A model generated the notes under the pieces. It ran no database searches. It was not told where the DNA came from and saw nothing but the letters and a program-made list of their open reading frames with translations. DNA of 64,000 nt from GM7GCV1 sp965221105 (GTDB lineage Bacteria; Pseudomonadota; Gammaproteobacteria; Pseudomonadales; GM7GCV1), in NCBI GenBank assembly GCA_965221105.1, contig OZ244871.1, forward strand, positions 1,984,001 through 2,048,000. The letters run 5' to 3'. Each line of letters starts with the position of its first letter. Position 1 is the stretch's first letter. A program made the translations under genes and the position numbers. Shown here piece by piece: positions 1-8,401 of the stretch.

Positions 1-936
1 GATGGAGTTGCACATTTTCTGGAGCATCTGCGCACCGAGCGGCGCTACTCACCACACACTCTAAAAAACTACGCTCGTGATCTGTCCGGTCTCGTCCAGG
101 CGACGGGTGGGTCGGTGTTGATGGATGATGTCGACAACCTGTCGATTCGCCAGCGTGTGGCTGACATGCATCGTACAGGCCTTGGAGGGCGAAGTATTCA
201 GCGCTGGCTGTCTGCTGTTCGATCCTGTTTTCGCTATGGACAGCGGCAGCGCTGGTGTCGACATAATCCCGCAGAGGGTGTGCGCACGCCCAAAGCGGCA
301 CACACCCTGCCCAAAGCCATGGATGTGGATGAGATGAGCCAGTTGCTCGACGTACGTGGTGATGCTGACACCAGTTGGCTCGGAATCCGCAACAGGGCGA
401 TATTCGAGCTGCTCTACTCTTCAGGAATGCGTATCAGCGAGCTGTGCGGCCTGGATATCTATGACCTCAGTTTTGATGATGCATCGCTGCGGGTGACGGG
501 CAAGGGCAACAAGACGCGACAGCTTCCGGTCGGTCGCCAGGCATTGGCCGCTGTTCGTTCCTGGTTGGCGGTGCGCCCGGAAAAAGCCGCTGATCATTCC
601 GGGAACGCACTGTTTATAAGTTCCCGGGGTGGGAGGGTAAGTGCCCGAAGTATTCAAAAACAGCTGCGCGACTGGGGTATCCGCCAGGGAATCAATGCTC
701 CTGTGAGTCCTCACACATTGCGCCATTCCTTTGCCAGTCACATGCTTGAATCGAGTGGGGATCTCAGAGCAGTGCAGGAACTTCTGGGTCACGCAAGCAT
801 CTCTACGACGCAGGTGTACACACATTTGGACTATCAGCACCTGACCAAGGTGTATGATCAGACGCATCCGCGTGCGGGACGTATCTCATCGACCCGCGAC
901 CGCGTCCGGTCTGAAGATGAAACAGACAGCACCTGA
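1..936 (+). CDS. xerC: Tyrosine recombinase XerC (5' end outside the window)
   Basis: Site-specific recombinase that, with XerD, resolves chromosome dimers at dif during division. The frame is open from base 1, so the true start lies upstream. The visible N-terminus (FLEHLRTERRYSPHTLKNY) is the SAM-like core-binding domain. The catalytic set of tyrosine recombinases is intact: Arg in SGMRISELCGL, Lys in GKGNKTRQLPV, HTLRHSFASHML with the His-x-x-Arg pair, His in LLGHASISTTQ and the nucleophile Tyr in QVYTHLDY. The C-terminal tail after the Tyr is acidic and somewhat long. XerC rather than XerD is judged from overall similarity to family members, so a XerD or generic Xer assignment cannot be fully excluded. 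Confidence 0.9.
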   Translation, partial: DGVAHFLEHLRTERRYSPHTLKNYARDLSGLVQATGGSVLMDDVDNLSIRQRVADMHRTGLGGRSIQRWLSAVRSCFRYGQRQRWCRHNPAEGVRTPKAAHTLPKAMDVDEMSQLLDVRGDADTSWLGIRNRAIFELLYSSGMRISELCGLDIYDLSFDDASLRVTGKGNKTRQLPVGRQALAAVRSWLAVRPEKAADHSGNALFISSRGGRVSARSIQKQLRDWGIRQGINAPVSPHTLRHSFASHMLESSGDLRAVQELLGHASISTTQVYTHLDYQHLTKVYDQTHPRAGRISSTRDRVRSEDETDST

Positions 937-1078
937 AACCTGATTCGACACAGTACTGTCCGGGCATCGCGATGGGGGTGCTGTCCCCGGCCATACTGGC
1001 TCTCAGGATGACCGATAACGTGGCTGTGATTGATGACCTCACAACGAATAAACGGGAACAAGAATAGACGATACCCAA

Positions 1079-2174
1079 ACTGTATTCGCATCGATAGATG
1101 CGAATGTTGTTCCTGTGCTGGTGCTCTGTGCGTTGTCCCTGGTGGGGAACTACATCTATTGGATACAAAATCTACGGATTGGGTTTCAATACAGGCACCA
1201 TGCCTATTGGCTGTCTGCTGTTCTTTGTATCCCACGATGTGACGTATGTAGCCATGTACTCCACATGGTTTCATGAAAAAACCACTGTTTTCCCAAATTG
1301 TACTGATTTGGTTTATGTCTCACCGTGATCATGGAACTGGCTTTTTTGTGATGGTCCTGAAATTCGTGCGGAAGGAAGTGATGCCTGAGGTATCACAGCG
1401 AATGGTTGCTCTTGTGATGCTGGGTGAGCTGCTGTGTTTTTCGCCTGGATGATTGTAAAAATCACCATGGATGATGAATTGTTTCTCAGTAACTACTCGC
1501 CCCCTTTTCCTGCTCGATCATTGTGGCGGCGGTGCCGTTGAGTGCGATGTGGATGGCGGTCAGCGGGTTGTAGCTCTGGTGGGCCATGGACTGGAGATAG
1601 CTGGAGATTCTGCAGTGGGCCTCGGCGTGGCGGAGGGTTCGGAAGCAGCCGGAGACCTTCTGCCTGACCTTGGCCATGCGGATATCACGCTCGGCGCGCC
1701 GTCCGCACACAGCGTCTCGAGGTACACCAAATGCGGCGCGATCAGCGCGATCAGCGCCTGACACAACCCCGCCGTCGCCTTGGAATCGAAATATGCGTTG
1801 CCCATGACCCTGTGCAATAATGAAACGCACACACCATAGAACCTCTTTCCTATGATGTCAAGGGGAGCGAGTAGTTACGTTTCTCATTATTTTTGGCGTG
1901 ACGATCTTCTCGTGCAGCCCGTTCACCTTTGCCATGATGGCGTCCCGCAAGTCTGCTCTGGGACAACCTGTATTCCGCCTGGGTTGGGTACCTGATCATG
2001 CCACTGAGCTACTGGCCTGCATTAGCTCTGATGGACCCGTTTTTCAGGTCACCACTATGGGTTGTTTTTGGCCGCCTGATCGTCCTGTTCGGGCTGATCA
2101 ACATCTGGTACATCGTTACTTTGAAAGAACACATTCAGCGGCATGGGCAGAGCATTTCAAACGGGGGTGTATAG
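1079..2174 (+). pseudogene. Decayed polytopic membrane protein, interrupted by an IS66 remnant
   Basis: Three reading frames have to be joined to recover a hydrophobic protein. The visible pieces are VPVLVLCALSLVGNYIYW, then in another frame LLFFVSHDVTYVAMYSTW, then VMPEVSQRMVALVMLGEL with FFAWMIVKITMDDELF after one more shift. Beyond the insertion come WVGYLIMPLSYWPALALM and VVFGRLIVLFGLINIWYI, ending at a TAG at 2172. At least three frameshifts and an in-frame TGA near 1300 make it non-functional. The segment between 1887 and about 1950 is poorly resolved. The family is an uncharacterised inner-membrane protein of roughly 250 residues. A second decayed membrane gene of similar style lies at 13.5 kb. 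Confidence 0.6.
1489..1878 (-). mobile_element. IS66-family remnant, 390 bp, internally deleted
   Basis: The element begins GTAACTACTCGCCCCC and ends with the matching inverted GGGGAGCGAGTAGTTAC. It is flanked on both sides by the 8-bp direct repeat GTTTCTCA (1481-1488 and 1879-1886), the target-duplication length of IS66 elements. On the minus strand a short 5' part is joined by a large internal deletion to the transposase C-terminus (RAERDIRMAKVRQKVSGCF, HAEAHCRISSYLQSMAHQ). It cannot encode a transposase but keeps both ends, so it resembles a MITE. Related copies are at 24099-24899 and 38965-39146. Confidence 0.85.
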
Positions 2175-2219
2175 AGACACAGGCTGAGACAATGAGCTAC
2201 GTCTCCGAATTTTGATCCC

Positions 2220-3260
2220 TCAGGTTTCGGCCCAATCCCGGCACCACTCGATACCCGAATCCAGTATCATGCGTGCAAACTCCTTTCCGTCGATAAGCCG
2301 AACTCGTTTTTGTATCGCGTGATCACAGCACGTCTTTGAGAATTCTTCCGCAGCGGAAACGACCCATGTTAGTTGCGTATATTCCTCGTCCGTTCCGGAC
2401 CTCTTGTTATCTGCGTAATCCACGATTTGTTTAACGGGCAAATCATCGGTTACGCCATGGTGAAGTTTGGCCTGAACATAGATGACTACTTTCAGCGATT
2501 CGAATGTCGCGACAATATCAGCGTCTCCTTTTTTGTCCCGTTCATTTTTGGCTGGGATTTCTGCACTGGCACCCTGATATTCGAAGTAGCGCTTGATCAG
2601 CTTCTCAAATTGATTTGGGTTTTGAAGATCTCGAATGGCTTTTAGCGTCTCTGCTTGGCATTTGGCTAATATTTCGTGACGCAAATCGATGGGTTTCTCC
2701 TGTCGATGCCGGTCGATTGCGCCTTCGATACTCTTGCGAAGGTCATCGATATTCACATTGGTTTGGCGAACCTTCATGCGACTTGTTAGCGCCGCGTCCG
2801 CGTAGCCTTCACGCGGAATGTCAAGCTCGACCTTCTCGACACGCCGGAAAAACCCGAGATCGATAGAACCGTCTTCATGCGGTGTCTTCATGCACCCGTC
2901 GCGAATCACCGCGCAGTTATCATCCCAGCTTTTGAGATCCTTTAGCTCATTTTCTATCTGTGAGGGGACGAGTCTTTCCGCATCGGCAATTTCCAACACA
3001 TGGAATTTGCCGTATGTCGGCACCACAACCCAGTCACCTTGTTCCATTTCTAGGAACCGCTGGAGAGAAAATCGCGACCTGCCCCATTCATCACTTCCGA
3101 GCGTGTCTGCAACTTTGGGCCAGTCGTCCTGATGCTCGGAAACAAAATTGGGCCTCGCTCCATATTCCGACCATCCTATCGAGAGCAGTTGCTTTTGCTC
3201 AAGAAGAGGGTGCGACCACTCCATCTGATGAGAGATTCGATGTAAATAATAGTTCTTCAT
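2220..3260 (-). CDS. Mrr-like type IV restriction endonuclease, solitary
   Basis: 346-residue protein. Residues about 215-320 form a restriction-endonuclease-fold (Mrr_cat) domain: FEKLIKRYFEYQG, then GDADIVATFESLKVVIYVQAKL, which carries the Asp and the Gln-x-Lys of the Mrr-type active site. The N-terminal 200 residues are a different, acidic domain with a QGDWVVVPTYGKFHVLEI strand pattern that may be a PUA/EVE-like or other target-reading module; that part is inference. No methyltransferase or specificity gene is adjacent, which fits a modification-dependent (type IV) nuclease. It lies alone between a decayed membrane gene and surface-protein copy A. It probably cleaves modified foreign DNA; the recognised modification cannot be read from sequence. 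Confidence 0.75.
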   Translation of the reverse strand: MKNYYLHRISHQMEWSHPLLEQKQLLSIGWSEYGARPNFVSEHQDDWPKVADTLGSDEWGRSRFSLQRFLEMEQGDWVVVPTYGKFHVLEIADAERLVPSQIENELKDLKSWDDNCAVIRDGCMKTPHEDGSIDLGFFRRVEKVELDIPREGYADAALTSRMKVRQTNVNIDDLRKSIEGAIDRHRQEKPIDLRHEILAKCQAETLKAIRDLQNPNQFEKLIKRYFEYQGASAEIPAKNERDKKGDADIVATFESLKVVIYVQAKLHHGVTDDLPVKQIVDYADNKRSGTDEEYTQLTWVVSAAEEFSKTCCDHAIQKRVRLIDGKEFARMILDSGIEWCRDWAET

Positions 3261-3498
3261 GCAGGGCTATTTCACGTTAGTCGGAAGGGGTTGAACTGCT
3301 GGTGAGGTTTCGGAACGCTGACTTTTAAAGGCTTGAGCCTTTCTTTTCCCACTTTGCCAAAAAGTACTGCCAAGAGCAACTCTATTGGAAAGCACTGTTT
3401 TGCCGGTGGCTGGTGTGAGAAATACCCTACAGCAGATCCACCGCTTGACGTCACCGGCAATGCACGTTCGCCGCTGAGTGAAAGAGAAAAGAAAGTGC
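3261..3498. other. Gap without a recognisable gene
   Basis: Between the Mrr-like gene start and the repeat downstream of surface-protein copy A I see no supported reading frame. The short frames here lack ribosome sites and have no recognisable protein features. It should contain the promoter of the leftward Mrr-like gene, but I found no convincing -35/-10 pair. Confidence 0.4.
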
Positions 3499-3588
3499 CT
3501 GTGGATTGCGGTGCACTGTCGGAAACGACATCTGATCAGCACCACCTGTTCCGGAACAACGCCAGCCTGGTCCACCCAAAAAAAGGGA
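3499..3588. repeat. 90-bp dispersed repeat, copy 1 (3' flank of surface gene A)
   Basis: Starts CTGTGGATTGCGGTG and runs into the A-tract of the downstream terminator. It recurs at 39145-39235 with about five mismatches, there fused to an IS66 remnant. It is not present beside surface gene copy B. It does not look coding in either place. Confidence 0.8.
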
Positions 3589-3611
3589 GCCGAAGCTCAC
3601 CTTTTTTATAC
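3578..3611 (-). terminator. Rho-independent terminator of surface gene A
   Basis: Read on the minus strand: a stem of GGTGAGC and GCTCCC around a TTCG tetraloop, followed by seven T. One mismatch weakens the stem relative to the otherwise identical terminator of copy B. It starts about 25 bases past the stop of the gene. Confidence 0.8.
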
Positions 3612-3634
3612 CAGCTGCGTACTGGCGTGTGCTG

Positions 3635-5122
3635 TTACCGATTCAGTGGATGCAGTACAACCGTGTCGGTAGAACCAGAACCATCTGAAATATTCACCTG
3701 AGTGGTCGCCACAGTAATGGTCGTGGAGGGCACTTCGAAGGTGATTACCCCGGCAGCACGGGGGCTTTTACCCTCGTCGGCCTCCAGGGTGACCAGATCG
3801 GTCATCTTGATGACCATGACTTTCCCGGCAGGTACTGTACCCCGTGCGTACGTGCCAGCTGTGTACGTGACACCATCTTCCGTGTTGAACTCGACTTGGT
3901 AGTCCGCATCACGACTCCTGCTTTTGTTGGTCAATACCAAGCGCTGATTGTACCCACTGTATGTGGTGATATAGGGAATATCCACACTGAGGCCATCACG
4001 GACAATCTCGCCAAACACACCGGACTTATCCTCCGGATTGACAGTGTTATTTTTCGCTGCAAACTTTAACGTATAGTCATATGTCGATTCCTGGATAGCC
4101 GATTTTCCGCCCGCGGTGAGTCTCAAGTGGTGGACCGTTTCAAGGGCAGTTTCACCGAACGTATATACAATCGAACCACCGTCCTCGGCGAATTTGCCGG
4201 GGATACTGTTACTAGCATTGACACTATCAACATCTGTGGCGGAGCTCAACGTAGCACGACCTTCCTGCTGTTTGCCCTCCTCATCCTCTGTCAGAGTAAA
4301 ATCACCCTCAACAGTGAGCGTTGACCCTTCTTTCAGGAGATTATCCAGTTGTACCTGCACCATATCAGGCGTATGTACATCCATGTTCACTCCGACCTCA
4401 ACTGTGCCAAGGGTAGCCGTAGTAGCGGTTGCGTTGCTACCAGGTACAAAGTTCAAGAACCTACTTGCGACACCTGCCGTGAAAGTCCGTCGCTCGCTCA
4501 CGGCCACCTTCAGACCTGGGGTAAACATGGCAATCGCACCATCTTCATCACCGAGGGTGGCGCTGGCATTACCAGTCGCCTCTGTCAGATCATCAGGGTC
4601 ATAGAATTTGACTTCCGCAGTCACCGTGCCGCTTGTGGACGTAACCTGTATGAATGGTTCTTTATCACCAATCTGATTATCGTGGGCCTTGAAAGTTATT
4701 ACAGTAGGGGTGGTGTCAGTGCCTAGTGGTAACTCGTTATTTAGAACCTCGAGAATGACAAATGAATTATCTTTAGCACGAGTAACTTCTCTGAAGGTAG
4801 GGCCAGAGGGGGTGACGCCGACCGTTAGCTGCCCAACATCTGGGGAGCCGCCTTCGCTGACGAAATTACCAACGAACTCCGCCCCGCGCAGATCAACCCG
4901 GATGTAGGAGCCTTGTGGTATAAGAATATCAGGGGTGACGCTAAAACCGGAGTGCACGAGCTCAAGCGCATTATCACCAGTACCAGCAACATACTCAGAG
5001 GCATACTTGATGGCTGGCGAGGGCGAGGCGGCAGTGGCGCTAAGGTTTACTTGTGCGGTGGCCGCACCCGAAACCATCAGCAGGGCGGCACCTGCAACGC
5101 CAAACAATTTCTTGGTAAACAT
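3635..5122 (-). CDS. Secreted beta-rich surface-type protein, copy A
   Basis: 495 residues with a clear Sec signal peptide (MFTKKLFGVAGAALLMVSGA, cleavage expected after ATA). The mature part has no cysteine, is rich in Thr, Ser, Val and Asp, and shows alternating beta-strand patterns, as in S-layer or adhesin-like exported proteins. I do not recognise the family. Copy B at 42071-43525 is nearly identical in residues 1-58 and in long C-terminal tracts such as STSGTVTAEVKFYDPDDLTE and PEDKSGVFG; residues about 80-145 are different, with scattered changes elsewhere. It is preceded by AGGGAG eight bases before ATG, a leader hairpin, a repeat-bearing promoter region and followed by a strong terminator, so it is a one-gene unit, probably highly expressed. 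Confidence 0.75.
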   Translation of the reverse strand: MFTKKLFGVAGAALLMVSGAATAQVNLSATAASPSPAIKYASEYVAGTGDNALELVHSGFSVTPDILIPQGSYIRVDLRGAEFVGNFVSEGGSPDVGQLTVGVTPSGPTFREVTRAKDNSFVILEVLNNELPLGTDTTPTVITFKAHDNQIGDKEPFIQVTSTSGTVTAEVKFYDPDDLTEATGNASATLGDEDGAIAMFTPGLKVAVSERRTFTAGVASRFLNFVPGSNATATTATLGTVEVGVNMDVHTPDMVQVQLDNLLKEGSTLTVEGDFTLTEDEEGKQQEGRATLSSATDVDSVNASNSIPGKFAEDGGSIVYTFGETALETVHHLRLTAGGKSAIQESTYDYTLKFAAKNNTVNPEDKSGVFGEIVRDGLSVDIPYITTYSGYNQRLVLTNKSRSRDADYQVEFNTEDGVTYTAGTYARGTVPAGKVMVIKMTDLVTLEADEGKSPRAAGVITFEVPSTTITVATTQVNISDGSGSTDTVVLHPLNR

Positions 5123-5165
5123 GGAGTAAACTCCCTAAATTAAAAGTATTTAAATTAAAGGAGGA

Positions 5166-5187
5166 CCCCGGTGAAGACACACCGGGG
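5166..5187 (-). promoter_or_regulatory. Stable hairpin in the 5' leader of surface gene A
   Basis: CCCCGGTG and CACCGGGG form an 8-bp GC stem around a 6-base loop, about 45 bases upstream of the start codon. The same hairpin is conserved base for base upstream of copy B (43569-43590). A stem in a long leader may stabilise the message or regulate it; which of these is inference. Confidence 0.65.
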
Positions 5188-5283
5188 ACTCCAGTTAGCT
5201 AATGTCATACTGTCTATAGGGAGTATTCGATTCAGTTTTTTCCGGAACTAAAACGAACCAATAGAAGATATGACAGTCCTATT

Positions 5284-5316
5284 CTGTCTGTCTGTCTGTC
5301 AAGTCTTTTTTGCGCT
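5284..5316 (-). promoter_or_regulatory. Candidate promoter of surface gene A with CTGT repeat tract
   Basis: On the minus strand two A-tracts separated by GCGC lead into TTGACA (5297-5302), a perfect -35 box with an UP-element-like upstream sequence. The -35 box runs directly into GACA repeats; on the plus strand this is CTGT four times plus C, 5284-5300. The nearest -10-like hexamer, TAGGAC, is 15 bases from the -35 box. In copy B the tract has five units and the spacing becomes 19. The -10 assignment is weak. Confidence 0.5.
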
Positions 5317-5319
5317 TTT

Positions 5320-5378
5320 TTTATCTGCCCCGCTTCCAGTCCGAGTGATGCACTCGGACTGGAAGCGGGGCAGATAAA
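5320..5378. repeat. Perfect 28-bp inverted repeat with 3-base loop
   Basis: The left arm 5320-5347 (starting TTTATCTGCCCCGCTTCC) and right arm 5351-5378 are exact reverse complements separated by ATG. It begins where similarity between the two surface-gene loci ends. It is T-rich on one edge and could act as a bidirectional terminator or insulate the promoter, or be the trace of a recombination event. Copy B has a different inverted repeat in the same position. Confidence 0.85.
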
Positions 5379-5549
5379 GGCATACCGTAATTTCCAGAAT
5401 CCCCAAGCAGATCCTTCATCTCGTCGAATAGAAGCAAAGAGGCATTGTTTCGCTTGAGGCTTAAGAAGGCGCTGGGAGAGACGGAGTTCCCGGAAGCCGC
5501 TCACAGCGGAGGGGCTCGCCGCCGCCAACCACCCGACGCTGCAGAGAGT

Positions 5550-5690
5550 CGCGCCGAGCCGGTTTTGGCCAGTACCTTGCAGAACTCATTCTTGCCGGTC
5601 CCAGGCGAGCCGTAGATGAGAATGTTGACGCCATCCGCCATCCGATTCTTCAACCCGACCGGGAACAGATCATGGCCTATCGCGATATGG
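5550..5690 (-). pseudogene. Fragment of an AAA ATPase (Walker A region)
   Basis: An open minus-strand stretch reads LFPVGLKNRMADGVNILIYG followed by SPGTGKNEFCKVLAKT, a P-loop in the context typical of large AAA proteins. It has no start, no Walker B and no continuation. Only about 45 codons are recognisable. It is a leftover of a gene otherwise lost from this accessory zone. Confidence 0.6.
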
Positions 5691-5953
5691 AAGTCCGCTG
5701 CCGTAAAGACTGTGGGCGTGCCGCACGAATGATGCCGCGACTGCGCACATTTTCCTCGATTGAATTGTCAGCTCGTGCTTCTGATGCCAGAAAGCATGAT
5801 TGGAACATCCTTCGGCGTTTGGGTCCCACGTCGGACGCATCCTTGACACTCAACTTCAGAGCTGGTGCGCTCAGTCATGGGGGATGAATGGATTTTTGGA
5901 CTATCAAGTGGACACACTGAACACCGTACGCGATTCAGTGTTCACTGCCCGCC
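5691..5953. other. Gap without a recognisable gene
   Basis: Sequence between the AAA scrap and the transposase start. No reading frame with support is visible. The left end of the transposon must lie here or nearby, but I could not match a terminal inverted repeat to the region after the transposase (8273-8400). Confidence 0.35.
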
Positions 5954-8272
5954 ATGAAGATCGGGCTTCGCCAGTTTGGCGACGAGACAGTTCACTGGTT
6001 CAGGCTGGCCGCGGTGTCGGGTGAGCTGACGCGCTCCGGGTTGGCCCGGGAGCTGTGTGAGCGCACGGACTGGCGCACCCAGCGCGGTGATCTGTGCCTG
6101 GCGCAGGCCCGCACGGTGGTGCCACAGCTGGCTGCGAGGCTCAACATCCCCCTGCCGGCACCTGTGAAGTCTGTCCCGGACCCCCGCCACCACCCACCCT
6201 GTGCGCCGATGGCTGACTGTGCGTGCGACCTGGAGGCATTGGGTGTGGTCTCGGTTGAGCCGGTGCTGGGCACCCAGACCCCTGACTGGCAGGCCATGAT
6301 GCACACCTGGCATCCACAGGGGGCACCCAGGCTGCCGGGCGGGGCTCTGAAGTACTGGGTGGTGAGCGAGCACGCCGGGCGCCTGGGTGGTCTGTCCTTT
6401 CATGCGGCCAGCTGGCATGAGCAGGCCCGGGATGACTTCATTGGCTGGTCAGCACGGGCGCGGGTTCACAACCTGCATCGGGTAATCAACAACGCCCGGT
6501 TCCTGATCCTGCCCCAGGTGCGTGTCCACGGCCTGGCCTCGCAGGTGCTGCGGCTGGCCGGTGATCGGGTGTGCGAGGACTGGCACCAGGCCTATGGCGT
6601 CCTCCCGCAGCTGGCGTATACTCACCTGGATCAGGCGCACAGTGGTCAGAGTTACCGGGCCAGTGGCTGGCATCATGTGGGTGAGACCTCGGGACGGCGG
6701 TGCGCCAGAGGTGACCGCAAACGGGTGTATGTGCTGCCCCTGCAGCAGGGTTGGCAGGCGTGCGTGCAGGCGGCTCCCCAGGCACGGTTCCGGGCCGCGC
6801 AGTGTCCGGGTCTGCCGGAGACGGCCCACTGGACCGAGTGGGAGTACGGGGCCTCCACCCATCCGGACGGGCGCATTGCGACACGCCTGCTCGCCATGGG
6901 CCGGGCCTGGGACGATGCGCGGGCCGATGAGACACCCCGGATCTTCAGGACGGCGGCCAGCCGCACGGCGGCCGCTCGACTCCTCTCCAACGGGCAGGTC
7001 AGTCTGGACGATATTCTCGAATCACACCGTCAGCCGACCGTGCTGCGCTGTGCACAGCACCCGGTGGTGCTGGCGGTGCAGGACACCACCGCGTTCAACT
7101 TCGATACCCTCAAGCACTCGACCAGGGGGCTGACCTCCATCGGTGGCACGGCCCAGGGGATCTGTGCCCATGCCAGTGTGGCGTTCTCAGAGACTGGCAG
7201 TCGGGTGCTTGGGGTGCTGGAGATCGACGGTCACTTTCGCACCCGGGCCGCAGATGATGCGCAGCTGACAGAGTCCGTCCGCTGGGTGGAGGGGCTGGAA
7301 CTGGCCGGGGAGCTGGCGAGTGCCTGCGCTGACACCCGGAGGCTGATGGCTGAGGGCGAGGCTCCGGTGCCGGCACCGACCCGGGTGGTGACGGTCTGTG
7401 ACCGGGAGGGGGATGACTGGGCGATGTTTGAGCGCCAGCACGCGCTGGCCGATCAGGTGGGGCTGCTGGTGCGCAGTCACGGAGCCCGGCGGCGCAGGGT
7501 ACTCTGCGAGGATGGCCGGCTGGTGCCGCTGCGAACCCATCTTGAGTCACTCGACCCGGTGGCACACACGCCCGTGACCCTGGGTGCCCAGGGCGGGGCA
7601 CGGGCCCGGACAGGGCGCACCGCACAGGTCTGTCTGCGGATTGCACGCGTTCACCTGAAGGCACCGGCGGGGACGACCGGCCATGACAGTCTGCCGGTGA
7701 TCGCGGTGTCCATCACTGAGGATGACCCACCCGAGCAAATCAGGGAGCCGGTGAACTGGCTGCTGCTGTGTACCGAGGGGGAGGTCGATGCCGACACGGC
7801 CCTGCGCATCTGCCGCTGGTATGAGACCCGCTGGGGCATTGAGGAGTACTTCAGAGTCCTGAAAAGCGGCTGTGAGATCGAGAAACGGCAGTTCGATGAC
7901 ATTGAGGCCCTGCTCAAGTGCATGGCCTGTGATGCGGTGACGGCCTGGCGCGTGTTCGATCTGCAGCGGCGTGCCACGCACGAACCCGACACGCCGGCTC
8001 GGGAGGTCGTCGAACCTGAGGAGATCGCCACCTGTCAGCTGCTGCTGCACGATCTGTATCCGAAGATGCCGATCAGGGCACCACCTGATCTGAGCATCCG
8101 AGAGTATGTGGTGAACCTGGGCAGGCTGGCCGGCTTTCAGCCAAGCACACGACAGCCGGTTCCCGGAACCAAGCTCCTCTGGCTCGGCACCACCGAGGTC
8201 ATGGCTGGCATACGAACACTGAGGGCGCTCACAGCCGGAAAAATCACTGTAGAGGACTGGGACTCTGGATGA
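5954..8272 (+). CDS. IS4-family transposase with N-terminal DUF4338 (DruA-type) domain
   Basis: 772 residues in two parts. Residues about 20-270 match DUF4338, the domain of DruA in the Druantia defence system: LARELCERTDWRTQRG, DDFIGWSARARVHNLHRVIN, NARFLILPQVRVHGLASQVL, ASGWHHVGETSGR. Residues about 300-770 are an IS4/Tn5-like DDE transposase: first Asp at about 377 (LAVQDTTAFNF), second at about 483 (VTVCDREGDDW), and the Y-R-E-K signature in WYETRWGIEEYFRVLK with the Glu at about 630. All catalytic residues are present, so it may be active. It is a known fusion architecture in IS4-type elements. GC content is higher than in the flanks, consistent with transfer. The element ends are not identified. 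Confidence 0.85.
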   Translation: MKIGLRQFGDETVHWFRLAAVSGELTRSGLARELCERTDWRTQRGDLCLAQARTVVPQLAARLNIPLPAPVKSVPDPRHHPPCAPMADCACDLEALGVVSVEPVLGTQTPDWQAMMHTWHPQGAPRLPGGALKYWVVSEHAGRLGGLSFHAASWHEQARDDFIGWSARARVHNLHRVINNARFLILPQVRVHGLASQVLRLAGDRVCEDWHQAYGVLPQLAYTHLDQAHSGQSYRASGWHHVGETSGRRCARGDRKRVYVLPLQQGWQACVQAAPQARFRAAQCPGLPETAHWTEWEYGASTHPDGRIATRLLAMGRAWDDARADETPRIFRTAASRTAAARLLSNGQVSLDDILESHRQPTVLRCAQHPVVLAVQDTTAFNFDTLKHSTRGLTSIGGTAQGICAHASVAFSETGSRVLGVLEIDGHFRTRAADDAQLTESVRWVEGLELAGELASACADTRRLMAEGEAPVPAPTRVVTVCDREGDDWAMFERQHALADQVGLLVRSHGARRRRVLCEDGRLVPLRTHLESLDPVAHTPVTLGAQGGARARTGRTAQVCLRIARVHLKAPAGTTGHDSLPVIAVSITEDDPPEQIREPVNWLLLCTEGEVDADTALRICRWYETRWGIEEYFRVLKSGCEIEKRQFDDIEALLKCMACDAVTAWRVFDLQRRATHEPDTPAREVVEPEEIATCQLLLHDLYPKMPIRAPPDLSIREYVVNLGRLAGFQPSTRQPVPGTKLLWLGTTEVMAGIRTLRALTAGKITVEDWDSG

Positions 8273-8401
8273 TCACAACAACACTGCGTCATGTGTGGGG
8301 TGGTGATAGATTTTTGGAGGTTCCCTGCCTTCGCTTGGCGCTGGCTGGAGGCGCAAAAAGGGAAGCAACCGCTCCCCGTGTTGAATCCAGGCACTGGCCA
8401 G

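Noticed and set aside
3261..3700. Short plus-strand frames near surface gene A, such as 3333-3701
   Set aside because: They read through the 90-bp repeat and terminator and across the 3' end of the surface gene, with no ribosome site.
5320..5378. 28-bp palindrome as an integron attC site or CRISPR repeat
   Set aside because: No attC core sites, no integrase, and no regular spacing of further repeats.
5232..5528. Minus-strand frame upstream of surface gene A (and its counterpart 43651-43938)
   Set aside because: It runs through the promoter, repeat tract and palindrome. The shared part is explained by the duplicated promoter, and the rest is unrelated between loci.
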